Positions 20,990-32,958 of a DNA stretch of 64,000 nt are shown here, one piece after another. Source of the DNA: Thalassia testudinum (lineage: Eukaryota; Streptophyta; Magnoliopsida; Alismatales; Hydrocharitaceae); contig JAZHRO010000036.1 of the NCBI GenBank assembly GCA_037157565.1, positions 130,332,001 through 130,396,000 of the forward strand, given 5' to 3'. Position 1 is the stretch's first letter; every line of letters begins with the position of its first letter. The notes beneath the pieces were generated by a model. That model did not search any database and was not told the origin of the DNA. It worked only from the letters and a program-made list of their open reading frames with translations. Made by a program: the position numbers and the translations under genes.

Positions 20990-22400
20990 CTATCCACCCC
21001 CCATGCCAAACGATGCTATGTCCTCATATGCATGCATGGTAGGGTAGAGGAAGGACGAAAGATCGGGTAACGAGAGCTTAAGTGCAGGGTATACAGCAGG
21101 GTGGTAGGGTGGGTGGATGGTGGGTGGTGAAGTGAAAAGTGAAGTGATCGTGACAGTGGCGTGAAAAGTGATGGTGGATGGTGAGAGATCTGGCATTTCT
21201 TAGGATGAGAGTGTCCCAGGCGAATTGGAAAACAAGTCAGGAGGAAGAAGTTGGCCCTTAGATTGGCCAAGAAGAGGGGCTTCTTGGATAGATGGATCCA
21301 AAAAGGAATAGCCCTAGTGAGTAGTGTATGGGCTCAAGGTCCCAGTGTGGAGTTGCAAATCTACCTGATTTGGCAGGAAAGAAAGGGCAATCCGATCTTC
21401 AAGGGTGTGGACTGGCGGTGAGTAGCTCGGATATGATTCAGACCACGAGGTATGGGAAGCAGAGAAAACCTCGTCAGAAGTCTGGTCAGGAGAAGGTACA
21501 AGAATAGGGAGGGATGGGGGAACGTCACAATATGTGTCGGTCAAGAAATCGTCAATGTTTACAAGTAATCCGCAGCAGTCCGAATAGGTCCCAAATAGTC
21601 CGATACACGCACTGACGGCCATGTCCTCGTCAGACGTGTCATCCTCGATATAATCGCAATCAAAGTTCTTGGCTGCCTTGAAGATGTTAAGCTTGATCTT
21701 TTCAAATCCAATGGCAATCTCAATACAGCCCGACTCACAGTCGATAGGGGCACGGGCTGTGGCCAAGAAAGGTCGACTAAGGATGATTGGACAATCGGAA
21801 AGTGAGCTAAGAACTTCCATATCTAAAATAAGAAAGTCAATAGGAAAATAGACACTGTTGACCCTAACCACCACGTCTTCCACCACACCCTTTGGAATTT
21901 TGACAGAATGATCTGCCAACTGTAACATGACAGGGGTGGGTTTCAGATTTCCCAAGGAAAATTTTTTGAGCATGATGGTTGGTATGAGATTTATGGAAGA
22001 TCCTAGATCAAGTAGGGCATGGTTAAAATTGCAGCCTTGGATGCTACAGGAAATAAGCGGTATGTCCGGATCTTTCTGCTTCGGTGGTAGATTTGATAAT
22101 ATAGCACAACTCGCATGAGGCGAGAGAACCACCGGATTCTTAGTTTTCTTTGACTATCGCTTGGGTGTTGTGTAGTCTTTGAAAAATCAGGCGACAATAG
22201 GTATGTGGTCGATAGCCTCGAGTAGGGGTACCTTGATTTCTACATCCCTGAACAAATTACGCAGGTTATCAAAGGCCTGCGTAACTTTCTTTTTTCCTTT
22301 TGGCTCCCTCAGTAGAGCCTCAGGGAATGGGACTGATTCTGGCACCAATTTGGGTGTATTGTCCTCTCATGAATGCGGTGCACATCCCGAATGAGAGGGC
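20990..22400 (-). pseudogene. RE3 Athila/Tat-type protease and C-terminal tail
   Basis: The protease lies at about 22132-21640. Its active-site triad is ALLDLGSSINLIP, a DLGS form of the DSGA/DTGA motif typical of Athila-type enzymes, followed by LQLADHSVKIPKGVVEDV. Upstream in the same frame is the linker also found in Athila/Tat polyproteins (LLEAIDHIP, FFKDY), with a TGA and a TAG. Downstream is a Ser/Pro/Asp-rich tail to 21314, ending in a TAG where RE6 has CAG, and then frameshifted remnants to 20990. A reverse transcriptase would be expected next but the 3' untranslated region follows. The protease would have matured gag; this copy is broken. Confidence 0.85.
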
Positions 22401-24307
22401 AATGAAGAAGATGGGCCAGGATTAGGTCGAGGCGGATCGACAGTTTGCTTGCTGCTCCTCGTAGTGATAGCATTGGACGATGAGGGTCTAGTGGGATCAT
22501 AAGGAGGAGGAGGGTTCGCAATGAGGACAAAAGAGTGAGGTGCTGCAGCGAGACTAGCCTGAAATCCCGGTGGAATGCTCGGAGCTTGCAGAATTTGATG
22601 TACCTGCCCCTGAGAAGGTTGTACCTATGGTTGAGGACCACTAGGTATGAAATTTCGCGGGTTTGGAATAGGTTGGGCGGGAAGAGTGTCCTAAGATCGA
22701 GTCGCCATGCGTAGTTGACTGATCTCAGCATTCTGCTGCGCCAATTGGTGCTGAAGAGAGGTCATGTTCTCTTCATGGCACTTTGACATTTCCGTCATCA
22801 TTTGCATCAATTAATCAAGAGGACTTGATGCATGTTCTGTTTGCGGTACGCAAGGACCCGATGGCGGTTCGCCATAGGATTAGACTGGGCCCTTGGGATG
22901 ACGGGTGCGGATGGTCGCATTGGTCCACCCATGGGGTTTTGGGGCTACGGGTTGTTGGACCATGCGAAATTTGGATGATTTTGCCACCCTGGGTTATAAG
23001 TGGCAGAGAACGGGTTGTTCCCCAGTGCGCAAGTGTCTTCTACGCCCGAAGACGTGTCCGCATGTAAATACGCATCCGAGCACACGGAGGCTTGGTCTTC
23101 CGTGTCAAAATACTAGCTCACAGAAGCTACATCCACATGACTTACCGAGTCGCTTGGCGCGACACTCAGTAAGGAAGGTCTTACGGGGTTTCTCAGGATA
23201 AGCCTGGTGTTGGAAGAATTGGAATTGTGACGAAGTGGTGAGGTAGGGATGTTTGCCAAAGACCGGGTGAGGTTGGCCAAAAGCTCGTCCAGCTTCTTGT
23301 GCACGACGGAGACTTCATCCAATTTATGTGCTATAAGGCTGAGATCTGTGGATGAATGGGAGGGTCCCGTGTCAACTTCGTGGACATTACGGGGTAGGCT
23401 AGTACGATTAAAGGTGACAATGGAGGCATTGTTCATTGAGTTTTCACTCATATTTTCAAATAATTTGAATGCTCCATTCTCATCTTTATTCATAAAATTC
23501 CCTCTACAGGAAGCATTTGCAATCTGCTTCAAAGTCTCATTTAGCCCATAGTAGAAAATTTAGGCTATATGCCACTTAGCCGTGGTGCGGACACTTCCTG
23601 AGGAGGTCATTATACCTCTCCCATGCCTCATGAAATTGTTCGTCGTTTTGTTGCGTAAATGAAGTGATAGCACGGTGAAGCACATTGGTTCGCATGATTG
23701 GGAAGAACTTCTTGAGAAACGCTGTCCGCATCTCTTCCCAAGAGTGGATGGTTCTCCCAAGGGTGCGTAACCACTGCGACGCTTTATCCCGCAATGAAAA
23801 CGGGAACATTTTCATGAGGACTATAGGTAACCCGATATTTCTAGGTTTAACAGTTTCAGCCAATCGGGTTAAGTCTTCCAAATGGAGAAAAGGATCTTCA
23901 CTTGCAAGACCATGGAAGTGAAAATTTATTAGGCCAATTATGTTAGGTTTCAGTTCAAAGTTGTCCCCGCCCATGAGGACCCAAATTTGTCCTATGGTCT
24001 CTGTAGCAGCGGGATTCTGATAGGAGCTAAGAGACCTAGGCTCCTCCCATTCGGGAGGGTTCTGCATTTCCTCCAATGTTTCCCGAATGGCTTCAATTTG
24101 TTCATTATAAATTTCCATTTGGGCTTGGAGGCAGGTTATGGGATCTAAGGCTCCACCACCAGGTGGGTTTTGAGGGCGGTTTTCTCCCTCGGGATTTGGG
24201 GGTGGGCGTGTAGCCATGTTTGTGGAGGAGGAGGACGATTCGGCTTCTTTTCTAAATTTATCAGACAATTCACACAATGCAGGGTTTTGTGCCCTCCTCC
24301 CAAACAT
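22401..24307 (-). pseudogene. gag: RE3 gag, degenerate
   Basis: The start ATG at 24307 (MFGRRAQNPAL) is shared with RE6. The first 243 codons are open and contain the retrotransposon gag domain (FHGLASEDPFLHLEDLTRLAETVK, then FPFSLRDKASQWL and FLKKFFP). Near 23575 a small deletion shifts the frame and a TAA follows. The rest of gag continues from about 23532 in another frame (LKQIANASCRGNF type, then an LDELLANL coiled segment). More stops and shifts occur between 23112 and 22700. Gag would form the particle. Similarity to Athila/Tat gag is from recognition of these motifs. Confidence 0.85.
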
Positions 24308-25682
24308 GCACTACCGCAGGAAGAATTGGGGGGGGATACGAAGGGAAAAGAGATGAGAGAAATGACACCGCAAAGGTACACTTGATGACAAATCAATACA
24401 ATCAAATTCCTAACCTCTACAGTGTGCCCTTAGACCTAAAGATCTAAGTTACCTACTATCACGAACTACGGAACCGAATGCGAGCACCGCAGAACCACCG
24501 GGCCAGATTGAAAGGCCGTTTGCCCCAGTCTTAGACACCCGATAGCACGCGGGAACCCTCACCAGCATGTACGCGCTACATGTAGGTAGTTAGACCTCCA
24601 ATTCTTAATAAGTGTCAAGTTACTACCAATTTTAGTTAGAGGCTTAGGATCAAGTGCTTCTAGAATGTGAAGGGTGTTATTTATGGGTAATGCCCAAGTG
24701 ATTGATTTTTCAAAGTGTGTAAACCAAGCATGCAACGGTGAAATCTCCCTGAATTGAAGTTTTAATTGGTGAATGGTTTTTAGAATTCAACCTTAAGTAG
24801 TATGGATTTTAGGATTTCGCTGAATTACCAATTCAACCAATCTCCGGGTTTTGAACGAATACAAGTTTTCATCTATGCCCAACAAACCCTTCTTCAATGT
24901 CAAATGGTTAATGCATGCTAAAATTCAATGGGCTTCCGTAGATGGAGATTTCTATGTGTGGATGCATGACTCAGTTTTAGATTAGTGTGAAAGGGAGCCA
25001 AAGTACTTCAATTCAAGTGCTCCCAATCACCAGAATGATTTCCACACACAAGGCTCAACCAAAAGATAAAGAAAATCAAATTGTTGGGGTTGAAGTATTT
25101 GGGATCGAATCTTAGGCAAGTGAAAAGTCGTGGTGGGGTTGAAACCAACTCAATTCCAAGTCTCCCCACCAAAAAGGTGATCCCGAATTTGCAGATAAAT
25201 GAGGCAAAGAGGGGTGCAATCAATCTTTAAATTTTTGCCTCAAAGAATACTTCACATGGTGAAAAATTCAAGAATCAAGATTCTTGGATCTTCGCTATGA
25301 GAAGTTTGGCGGGAAATCTCAGGGCGGTGGGAGTGATGACAAGTAAGCAAACAAGTGAATTTTAATCCACTTGCCCCAAGAGATCCCAAGAAGTTTTTCT
25401 AGTTTTTAGTTATTGTTGTTTTTTTTTTTTTTTAAGGTTACAAGTTAACCTAGGTTGCTAAGAAGGAAAGACCTACTTGTGCAGCAACGTGTGCGGAGCT
25501 CCAGTGCTGTGTCGGTGTCTTCACGCTCTCGTTCCCACCTTGGACATGCCCACGTTTCCGATTTCATTTGCCTATCTTCTCCTTGCAACAGGTTCACTTG
25601 CACAGCAACAAACAAAAACATCCGTGAAGAGAGAAGAGAAAAATGAAAGGAATGGAATAGAAACTTACTTGAAGGTGCACTT
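24308..25682 (-). other. RE3 5' untranslated leader
   Basis: About 1.4 kb between the primer-binding site and the gag start. It is similar over most of its length to 41782-43180 of RE6, including the block near 24480-24560 and the poly-T near 25420. No conserved coding frame is evident; the short frames at 25455-25725 are not matched in RE6 at the protein level. Confidence 0.7.
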
Positions 25683-25699
25683 CCCCGGCAACGGTGCTA
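25683..25699 (-). other. tRNA-Asp primer-binding site of RE3
   Basis: Plus-strand CCCCGGCAACGGTGCTA matches the 3' end of plant tRNA-Asp at 15 of 17 positions, both mismatches being C to T. It lies nine bases from the LTR edge. Confidence 0.8.
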
Positions 25700-26399
25700 G
25701 AAAGGATGTGGTCGGACCCGGATAGGCTATGTTAATATGGTGATTTTATCGTTGAAATGTGTATAGTAGTTAACCTAAATTGAGCCTAACCATCGCTTTA
25801 CAAAATTTTTTACCTGGCCTACTTGATTTTATCTTGGTCACTTTTAGGCCCAGGGTCGAACTCAGGGAAGTGGGCTTAGAAGTCAAGTTTCTATGCCTTT
25901 CCTACAACGAATCTCTTCCATTCGTTTATTGTGTTTTTGGTGTTTTTTCTGTTTAAGATTTTTTTCTAATAATTCTTGTCCTTGAGGTACACCCTCAAAA
26001 TTAGGTTCTTGGCTTTAAGCCAAATCAGGGTTTCAAAACTGGTCTTGCTATTCGCAAGACTGAGTACCTGCAAGTCAAGGATTATCTTTTGTCTTTTATA
26101 TATTTTTTTATTTATCTTCTTAATGGCAAGAAAGAGAAATAGAAATAAAGTAAATATAGTATATATATATATATATGTATATATTATATATGTATAAAGG
26201 GGTGGGGGTGGAGGTGGAGATGGCGTGTAGCACAGTGTCGAGTCGGTCGTCGTCTAGGAAGACGCAACCAACAGGACGAAGTGCCGCGTGGAATGTACGG
26301 TGGATGGGTGGAAGATGAGTGCGAACACGCTTTCTGTACGCGTGTATCGGGGAATATTAGCAACTGGTGCAGATATTCCCACGATACCACGTATGGTGT

Positions 26400-26575
26400 G
26401 TGATATGAAAATATATATGTATATATGTAAATATATATATCTATTTGTATATATGTATGTATGGTTATAACTATATAGGTATATATGTACTTATATATGT
26501 ATATATGTATAGGTATGTAAATATATGTATAGATATATATATATGTACATGTATGTATATATAACTATATAGATG

Positions 26576-26607
<32 letters not shown>

Positions 26608-26765
26608 GTAATATATGCATATAGATATATGTAGATAGGAATGTATATATATATATATATGTATATATAGTTATAGATCTATAGGTATATATGTATGTAT
26701 ATTTGTATATATATATGTATATAAATAGATATAGATATAAATATATATAAGTATATAATAGTGTA
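26400..26765. repeat. TA-rich microsatellite in the RE3 5' LTR
   Basis: Interrupted (TA)n followed by GTGTGAGAG and GA runs to about 26860, as in the other LTRs of this family. Confidence 0.9.
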
Positions 26766-27155
26766 TAGGTGAGAGTGTGTGTGCAAGAGTGTGAGTGTGT
26801 GCGTGTATGTGTGTGCAGAGAGTGTGAGAGAGTGCTGTGAGAGAGAGAGAGAGAGAAAGAGAGGGCGAGACTGCTGGAGTGAAGGCTGGGAGAGTTAAGC
26901 CATCTGCAGCAGTGGGGCCGACGTCTGGTGATCCACGCACGTGCACAGGCGCGTAGGCGTGCGGAGAGACACGCGCACATAGGGGAGTGGGCGCCGAGGA
27001 AGGAACACAGCGCACCGCGCTACGTGAAGAGCGGATGTAGATGCTAAAGCAGGCGGGTGCGGGCGACGCGGGCGCACGCAGACGCATGGGCGAGCGCTGG
27101 AGCGGGATGCGAGGCGGGACGCGGGCGCAAGCGCTAGCCGGTTGCGACGCGTCGG

Positions 27156-27239
27156 GTGACCGGATAAGTGAGAAACTTACCGGTCACCGCACTGTAGCCA
27201 CAGTGTTTCGCTGAAACGCATGAACAGTGGCTACAGTGC
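27156..27239. other. Two consecutive hairpins in the RE3 5' LTR
   Basis: The first stem pairs GTGACCGG with CCGGTCAC and TAAGT with ACTTA. The second pairs GCACTGTAGCCAC with GTGGCTACAGTGC perfectly over 13 bp. The 8679 copy has one mismatch in this stem. Confidence 0.75.
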
Positions 27240-27570
27240 CGGAGCTAGCCGCGTGACTGGGTGCACCCGATGCTGTGAGTGCGAGGAGCCGAAGCGTGAG
27301 CTGGCGCGCGCGTGGAAGGGGTGCGCCTGCTGGTGGCTTACGCGGAGAGGCAGGCGTACGCGAAGAAGCGGAAGGCGATGGTAGCTTGCAGGTGCACGCG
27401 GTGGCCTGCGCTGCTGTTGCCGCCTTGCTGCTGCTGTTGCGGAGCTTGTGGTGGCCGGTTGAGCTTCAAAGCTTGAAGCTCTAGTGGCAATGGCGGAAGT
27501 GGCTTGGACGTTGAAACAAAGAGAGAACCACCACGCCCACCGGCTCTTTGATGAGCTGGGCGATGGTGGA

Positions 27571-27600
27571 CTCACAGTGGTGGTTGTGCACCACTGTGAG
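27571..27600. other. Conserved R-region hairpin in the RE3 5' LTR
   Basis: A perfect 12-bp stem (CTCACAGTGGTG with CACCACTGTGAG) and a six-base loop. It lies about 140-170 bases downstream of the TATA box in transcript direction. Confidence 0.8.
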
Positions 27601-27736
27601 GTACTCCTGCCCGCAGAGTGTCTCCTCAGAGGAGTATGGAGGGAGAGGGGAGGGGACGGCATGGAGAAGAAGAGATGCAGTGTGTTGGATTTTTTGTGTG
27701 GACCAGGCTCAGCTTGCAACGAAGAAGCCGTGCCAA

Positions 27737-27743
27737 TTTTATA
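27737..27743 (-). promoter_or_regulatory. TATA box of the RE3 5' LTR
   Basis: Minus-strand TATAAAA, at the position equivalent to TATAAAG in RE6 at 45424-45430. Confidence 0.65.
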
Positions 27744-28127
27744 GAGGAAGAAGGCATGCACAGCCATGCCCTGGCTATGCATGCGGCTGTGCATGGCTTG
27801 TGCATGGCTTGGCAGGGAGAGGCTGCAGCAGGGCAAGCTTTGCAGAGCATGGTGCGAGGAAGAGGTTGAAGAGGCCATGCCTACAGCCGCGTGGAGAGGA
27901 ATTTCAAAGCCAAATAGAAATAGAAAATAAAGATGGAGATTTTGCAAGGCAGCACTTGAGGAAAACGTGAATTGCGAGGCCATTTTATTCACTCTCCTCC
28001 CCTCTCAATTAAATGCATGCATGCGTGTATTTTTACAAATGCGACTATGGATACCTAATATGCACTGGTAATGCTAGGAAATAGCACAAGATGGCACAAT
28101 TGCAGGTGTATTTTTGCAGTGCAATCA

Positions 28128-28834
28128 ATAACCCGACTATCCTAATATTGGCCCTAGGAGGGCAGATCCCAGCAAGAGAAGGAAAGAGAGAGTGCGCGGG
28201 GACATGGGGGTTTTGCTCTAAAAGGAGTTGGCTAACACTTAGCCAATTTCATAAGTCTCCCCCTGTGCATCAGAAGGCTTGGACAGTAGAAAGAAAGAAG
28301 GAAGAAGAAGAAAAGAGGAGACAGACAGAAACAAGAAGAAGAGAAGCAGAAAGAAGAAGAGAGGAAGTTTGAGCCGCAAAAAGGCAAATAAGAAAAGAGT
28401 CTAAAGAAGAAGAAGAAGAAGAAAGGAGAAGAGAAAGAGAGCAGTAGAGAAAAGAGACCCTTGAGTCTCTTGGAAGCATTGTAGCAATTGGTTGTTTAAG
28501 CCATCTGATACAAGCCTAGATCATCTGATTGCATACATTTGAGACTTTATTTCCTTGATACTGTTGATTTAGTTGCTATTACTGTAAGGAGTAATTGGTG
28601 ATTCAAATCAACATTTTACTCCATTCTTTTTGCACATTGATATTTGACACTATCTATTATTATTGCAATCTTTTATCTCTTTAGTTTAAATTGTGATCTT
28701 GAGTTATAAATTGCCATATTGCTCCCTGTATTCAACCTTAGACTTTTATTTGAGTAATAAATTTATTTATTTGAGAGCTATTTTGGCTATATTACAACGA
28801 AGCTATTTTAAAACACTAATTTATCCCTCCAACA
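28128..28834 (+). repeat. RE2 LTR, second part, including the right RE3 target duplication
   Basis: ATAAC at 28128-28132 duplicates 7114-7118. The LTR then continues and aligns with the reverse complement of 1835 down to 1231: the GAAGGAAAGAGAGAGTGCG block, the decayed TCCCTGTATTCAACCTTAGA motif near 28724 and ATTTATCCCTCCAACA at the end. No primer-binding site follows 28834, so this is a 3' or solo LTR. Confidence 0.7.
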
Positions 28835-31183
28835 TGTACATATAAAATATCTATATATTTTCTATATACATATATCTATATATTATTTCTATGTAGCTAA
28901 GTTATAATGTATAATTATATTAAGTTATATTGTATAGTATTATATATGTGTATATTACATTTATAAATTATATATGTATATAACTTATGTAGATATATTT
29001 ATGCATATGCATGTATATTAATAAGTAAAACTAATTTAAGCTATCTATTAAGTAACATATTCACAATCCTTTTACTTAAGAATGTATTGTATATATAAAT
29101 TATTATAAGTTAATGAAGTATATTAGTAATTTAAGTTAGTCTAAGTTAATAATTTAACTAATTAATATACTAAGTTATACTGTATTCTAATAATTTATAT
29201 TTTAACTTATTTTAAATGTATTTATGATATTATTTATATTATATAATAGTATGTATATTATATAATTAATTTATATGTATATAGTGTATACGTGTGTATA
29301 AAATAGGTAAATACCTTAATAAATCAAATTAAATTATTTAAAATTCTCAATTAATCATGTAAATATGTAAATTAACCAAATTAAACCTTAGTTAAGTGAT
29401 TTATGCAATAATTTATAATGTACATTAGTAATTATACTTAATTATAACTGTATAATATACCTACCATTAACTAATTTAAAAACATATACATATATATATA
29501 TTTAACTTAATCTAATTATCCTAATTGATAGCCGTATGTATTAACTATATGATTATGTAATTTATTTGTAAATTAGAACAATAATTAAGGACTAATTAGA
29601 CCCTTAAATATTTCAATAAACAACATAACACATCACAACAATGCTGCTTATTAGTGCTAAACATAGCACCTCACCGCAAGCATGCAGCGTGCTGAAGATG
29701 TATTTAAGGAATGGCACCCGTAGGTACCCATAGCATCGATCGAGTGACTACGACGTGGTGCCTACGGGAAGCTTTGCATGATATTAGAAATCCAGTGCAC
29801 TGCACGTGCCTGTGTGTGCACGTATGCATCCAGGTGTGCACGTGCATTGTGCATGCATGTGCATGTGCATGTGCGTGTGCATGTGTGTGCGCTGACCTAC
29901 GTGTGGGCCTAATTGGGTTTGATTTGAGGTGAAATTGTGGCAATGCCCTCTCCGTAGGGGCTATCGAAGTAGTGGTCCTGATCCATCCCTTGAGCCATTG
30001 ATCCAGCAAATGGATGACCCATTCTTTTCGGGCTTCAATTTGTTTAAGTGTTACAAAGTGTTGTGTTTGTGTATAGTGTGTATGAGTTAAGTTAATAAGT
30101 TAAATGTTATTATATGTATGTGTTAAGTGTTATAAAGTGTTTTGTTGTGTATGTGTCTGCGTGAGTGTATTTGTATAATAACTTAAGTATTAATAACATA
30201 TACACATATATATATTGATATAGATATAGATATCTTTATTATGCTGAATAAAATCTTATTTTTGCCTTATATTGTATATATGTTTTTAAGGTTCCTGTAT
30301 ATACATATATTCTTTTTATTCTTTTTACATATATTTGTATATAGTTAGCTTAATGTACATAAGTAATAATATTGTTTATAGCTATAAGGTGTAAATTAAT
30401 CCTTCGTTTTTGCCTTGTTTGCTTATATTGCTTGAGGCAAGTGTTATTCTACTTGCATTATTCATTCATGGACTTGTATATAGTTAGAATAGTTGTAAAT
30501 AAGTAGATACTAATAATAAATGTAGAAATGACATGTAAATTAAAGCTAATTCAAATTGACTTACTGTTTTTTATGCCTTTTCATTGTAAATATTTTTAAA
30601 GCATTTCTAACTTCAATTAGTTCTAACCTATATATAATTGACTTAGATTAATTGATTCTTGTGTACAGATTCTAACTTATTCTTTTGTAAATAAACTTGA
30701 CATTTTTGTAATAAAAGATAGATTTTGGATCTTAGAAGTGATGTATATCAATAATTATCTTCCAGGGAATGACCTAAAATAAAACCATTAAAACTTGTAG
30801 ATAAATAAAATAATATTCATCTGGATTACAATACTATACTCCTACAAGGATAATAAACCCTAATTAACAAGCGATCCAGATGGCAACATCAATGCCTGAA
30901 ACTCGAAGAATAGAAATTTGTAAACAACAATAGCCTATGAAAAGTGGAACCACATGGGAAGATCTATTATCTTCTAGTTTCGGGATCCCCATGAGTAATA
31001 GATTATACATGTGGGTGGTGTAGCATAACACCCCACGTGTTGTGCCTTCAACAATAAGTCTAACCTACAGGGACTCCCTTCTTCGTGGCAGGTCAATGAG
31101 ACTTCACATTGAGAATGATTGATTTTGTTGAGTGCGATGCAAACTCTGCACGCCTCATGAACTCTTTTGCAAACTAGCAAGCG
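28835..31183. other. Unassigned AT-rich sequence
   Basis: No gene or known element is recognised. Bases 28835-29580 and 30060-30740 are AT-rich with many TATATA and TTAATT words. A TGCA-rich microsatellite lies at 29795-29895 and an inverted repeat at 29717-29768. It is probably very old decayed repeat sequence. Confidence 0.4.
29795..29895. repeat. TGTGCATG-rich microsatellite
   Basis: Runs of GTGCATGCATGTGCATGTGCATG-like sequence with interruptions. The short open frames on both strands here derive from it. Confidence 0.8.
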
Positions 31184-31188
31184 ACCCT
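31184..31188. repeat. Left target-site duplication of RE5 (ACCCT)
   Basis: ACCCT precedes the TG end at 31189 and matches 49883-49887. Confidence 0.9.
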
Positions 31189-31848
31189 TGTTGAGAGCAA
31201 AAAACTACGTGTTCGCAGTTGGATTCGAAAACCCGTCGTCGTAGTTCGAGTTGCGAAGAAATCCGTTCAACAGATAAAATTTATATTGAAAATTTGTAGA
31301 GAAGTTTCAAGTCGAACACAGGGAGGCTACGTCGATCTAAAAATCCATAATTATATATTTTTTGTATATATATATTTTTTGTTTAAAAGGTGAAATAATC
31401 ACAATGGAATCGATATAAACAATAAGAGAGAGAGAGGGGGAGAGAACAATCACTTGATATTTGAATATTGTTTTTACAACTAAGAAAGTGGGAAATGATT
31501 ACACTAGAAAGCAGGAAACTATTACAACTAGAAAGAAGGAAATTCTACTCTAGAAAGCGATAAAAGAAGGGAGAGAGATGTTATCCTCCTCAAAGAATGC
31601 TTGGAGGATGAGCCGAACAGAGGTGACGCCTGGAAGACGGAGGATGAGGCGAGAAGAAGGAGGACGAAGTCGGAAGAACAGGAACGAGGCAGCACGTCGT
31701 CGTCGTCGTGGGATCCACTTCCGGAACAGGAGCGAAAGCCTGGATTTAGCTCTTAAGGAGCATCTCGGGTGTGGGGCAAGCTTCTCTTAAGCTTTGGAGA
31801 GGAAGAAAGGAGAAGGAAGGGATGAAGAAAATGTGGTGGTTGTAGGGC

Positions 31849-31856
31849 TATATATA
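31849..31856 (-). promoter_or_regulatory. TATA box of the RE5 3' LTR
   Basis: TATATATA in the minus-strand context ACCTATATATAGCCC, conserved at 48807-48814. Confidence 0.6.
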
Positions 31857-32209
31857 GGTGTAGTTTGGAGTGGGCAAAAAGGTCTTTTGTCATCAAAACA
31901 TTAATGTTAAGTCATTAGTGACGAATTTATCCATCACAAGAGACCTAAACGTGGGCTGAAGATCCGCGCGCACGCTCACCTCCTCACCTTCAATTGCCTC
32001 AACACATACCCATGTTCTTTTCATATCAGCCATCCAATCGCACGATCGGACCACTTAAAGTGCTTCTGCACTGCTTCATGTTTCAATCGCTGCACACGCC
32101 TGAGAGCAAGCACTTCATCCGTCACGCCACGTGGCACGCCTGTTGCTGCATAATTGAAATCCAAAGGTGGAATTTCGCCCGCACCCGCATGCTTAATCCT
32201 TGATTTGAA

Positions 32210-32280
32210 GGCACAACGGGTATCGACCTCACAACCTCACATGCTAAAGGCTCTTATCCACCGCGCTACACGCGTGGATA
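32210..32280 (-). other. tRNA-like segment with A and B boxes in the RE5 3' LTR
   Basis: On the minus strand TAGCGCGGTGG (32258-32268) resembles a Pol III A box and GAGGTCGATACC (32219-32230) a B box, about 30 bases apart. The copy at 49170-49235 is better preserved. No complete cloverleaf or acceptor stem was found, so it is not called as a tRNA gene. Confidence 0.55.
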
Positions 32281-32921
32281 GGCAAGGAGAGCATTCTTGT
32301 GTTATTTGATGTCAACCATTGGATCTTGATTCAATGGTTGAGATCAAAAGTGTGATTCTTCTCACATGAGGTGTGGCTTAAGGGTGGCAACCTGATAAGT
32401 CTCAGCCGTTGGATGAGAAGGCAGGTCAATGAGCGATTTAGAGGGTCTAGATGGCACCACGTGGCATCATTTGGATCGTCCATCTTCTTTGAGTTGTAGA
32501 TGGTGCCACGAATGTCAGACTAGGTCGATTTTTACGCCATTGGGCTGCGATCATCGATCCGAACCCATCCGTGCGGTCGGATTTGTCATCAAAAGTGTGA
32601 TTTGACACCATCTTGGCCCTTGACTTTGACCTTCCTTGGATTATATCGGATGCTACGGAAGTCCGATCGGGGCGATCTTGGAGTGGTTGAACTCCAATCG
32701 TCTCCCTATCAGATTTGTATGGTTGGATCTTCGATCTGAGGCCTCGATTAAAAGTCACCCTGTTACTTGACCACAAAAATGGAAAATTAACCTAAAATTT
32801 ACACAACCTAACCTAAATGCAAGATGATGCATGTTATGCAATATTTATAATGTATGATGCACTATAAAACTAAGAACATGCATAAATAGACATTTTAGGC
32901 TATTCAGATGCATACGCATCA

Positions 32922-32958
32922 CACCCCCATTCCTATCTTTTGCTAGTCCCTAGCAAAA
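32922..32958 (-). promoter_or_regulatory. RE5 polypurine tract and upstream hairpin
   Basis: Minus-strand AATGGGGGTG abuts the LTR. A perfect hairpin at 32938-32958 has arms TTTTGCTAG and CTAGCAAAA around a TCC loop (plus strand). Confidence 0.75.

Larger units (their letters stand above)
7119..28127 (-). mobile_element. RE3: pol-less Athila/Tat-like LTR retrotransposon carrying nested RE4
   Basis: RE3 is a complete minus-strand element bounded by TG/CA ends and ATAAC duplications. Without the RE4 insertion it is about 10.7 kb: a 3' LTR of about 2.5 kb at the left, an internal region at 19890-25708 and a 5' LTR at 25709-28127. It has a tRNA-Asp primer-binding site, a gag pseudogene, an Athila-type protease pseudogene and a proline/serine-rich tail. 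No reverse transcriptase, RNase H or integrase was found, so it could only have moved with enzymes supplied in trans. Its closest relative in the window is RE6. Confidence 0.88.
25709..28127 (-). repeat. RE3 5' LTR
   Basis: An uninterrupted 2.4-kb LTR from TGGTCGGACCCG to GCAATCA. It contains the TCGAACTCAGGGA motif (about 25855), a TA microsatellite (26400-26765), two consecutive hairpins (27156-27239), the conserved 12-bp hairpin (27571-27600), a TATA box and CATGCATGC at about 28016. The region around 27541 is the empty-site counterpart of the RE4 insertion. Open frames inside are not genes. Confidence 0.92.
31189..32921 (-). repeat. RE5 3' LTR
   Basis: From TGTTGAGAGCAA to GCATACGCATCA, aligning with 48172-49882 with scattered transitions. 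It contains GTCGAACACAGGGA at 31311, a TATATATA promoter at 31849-31856 (minus strand) and a tRNA-like segment at 32210-32280. Confidence 0.9.
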
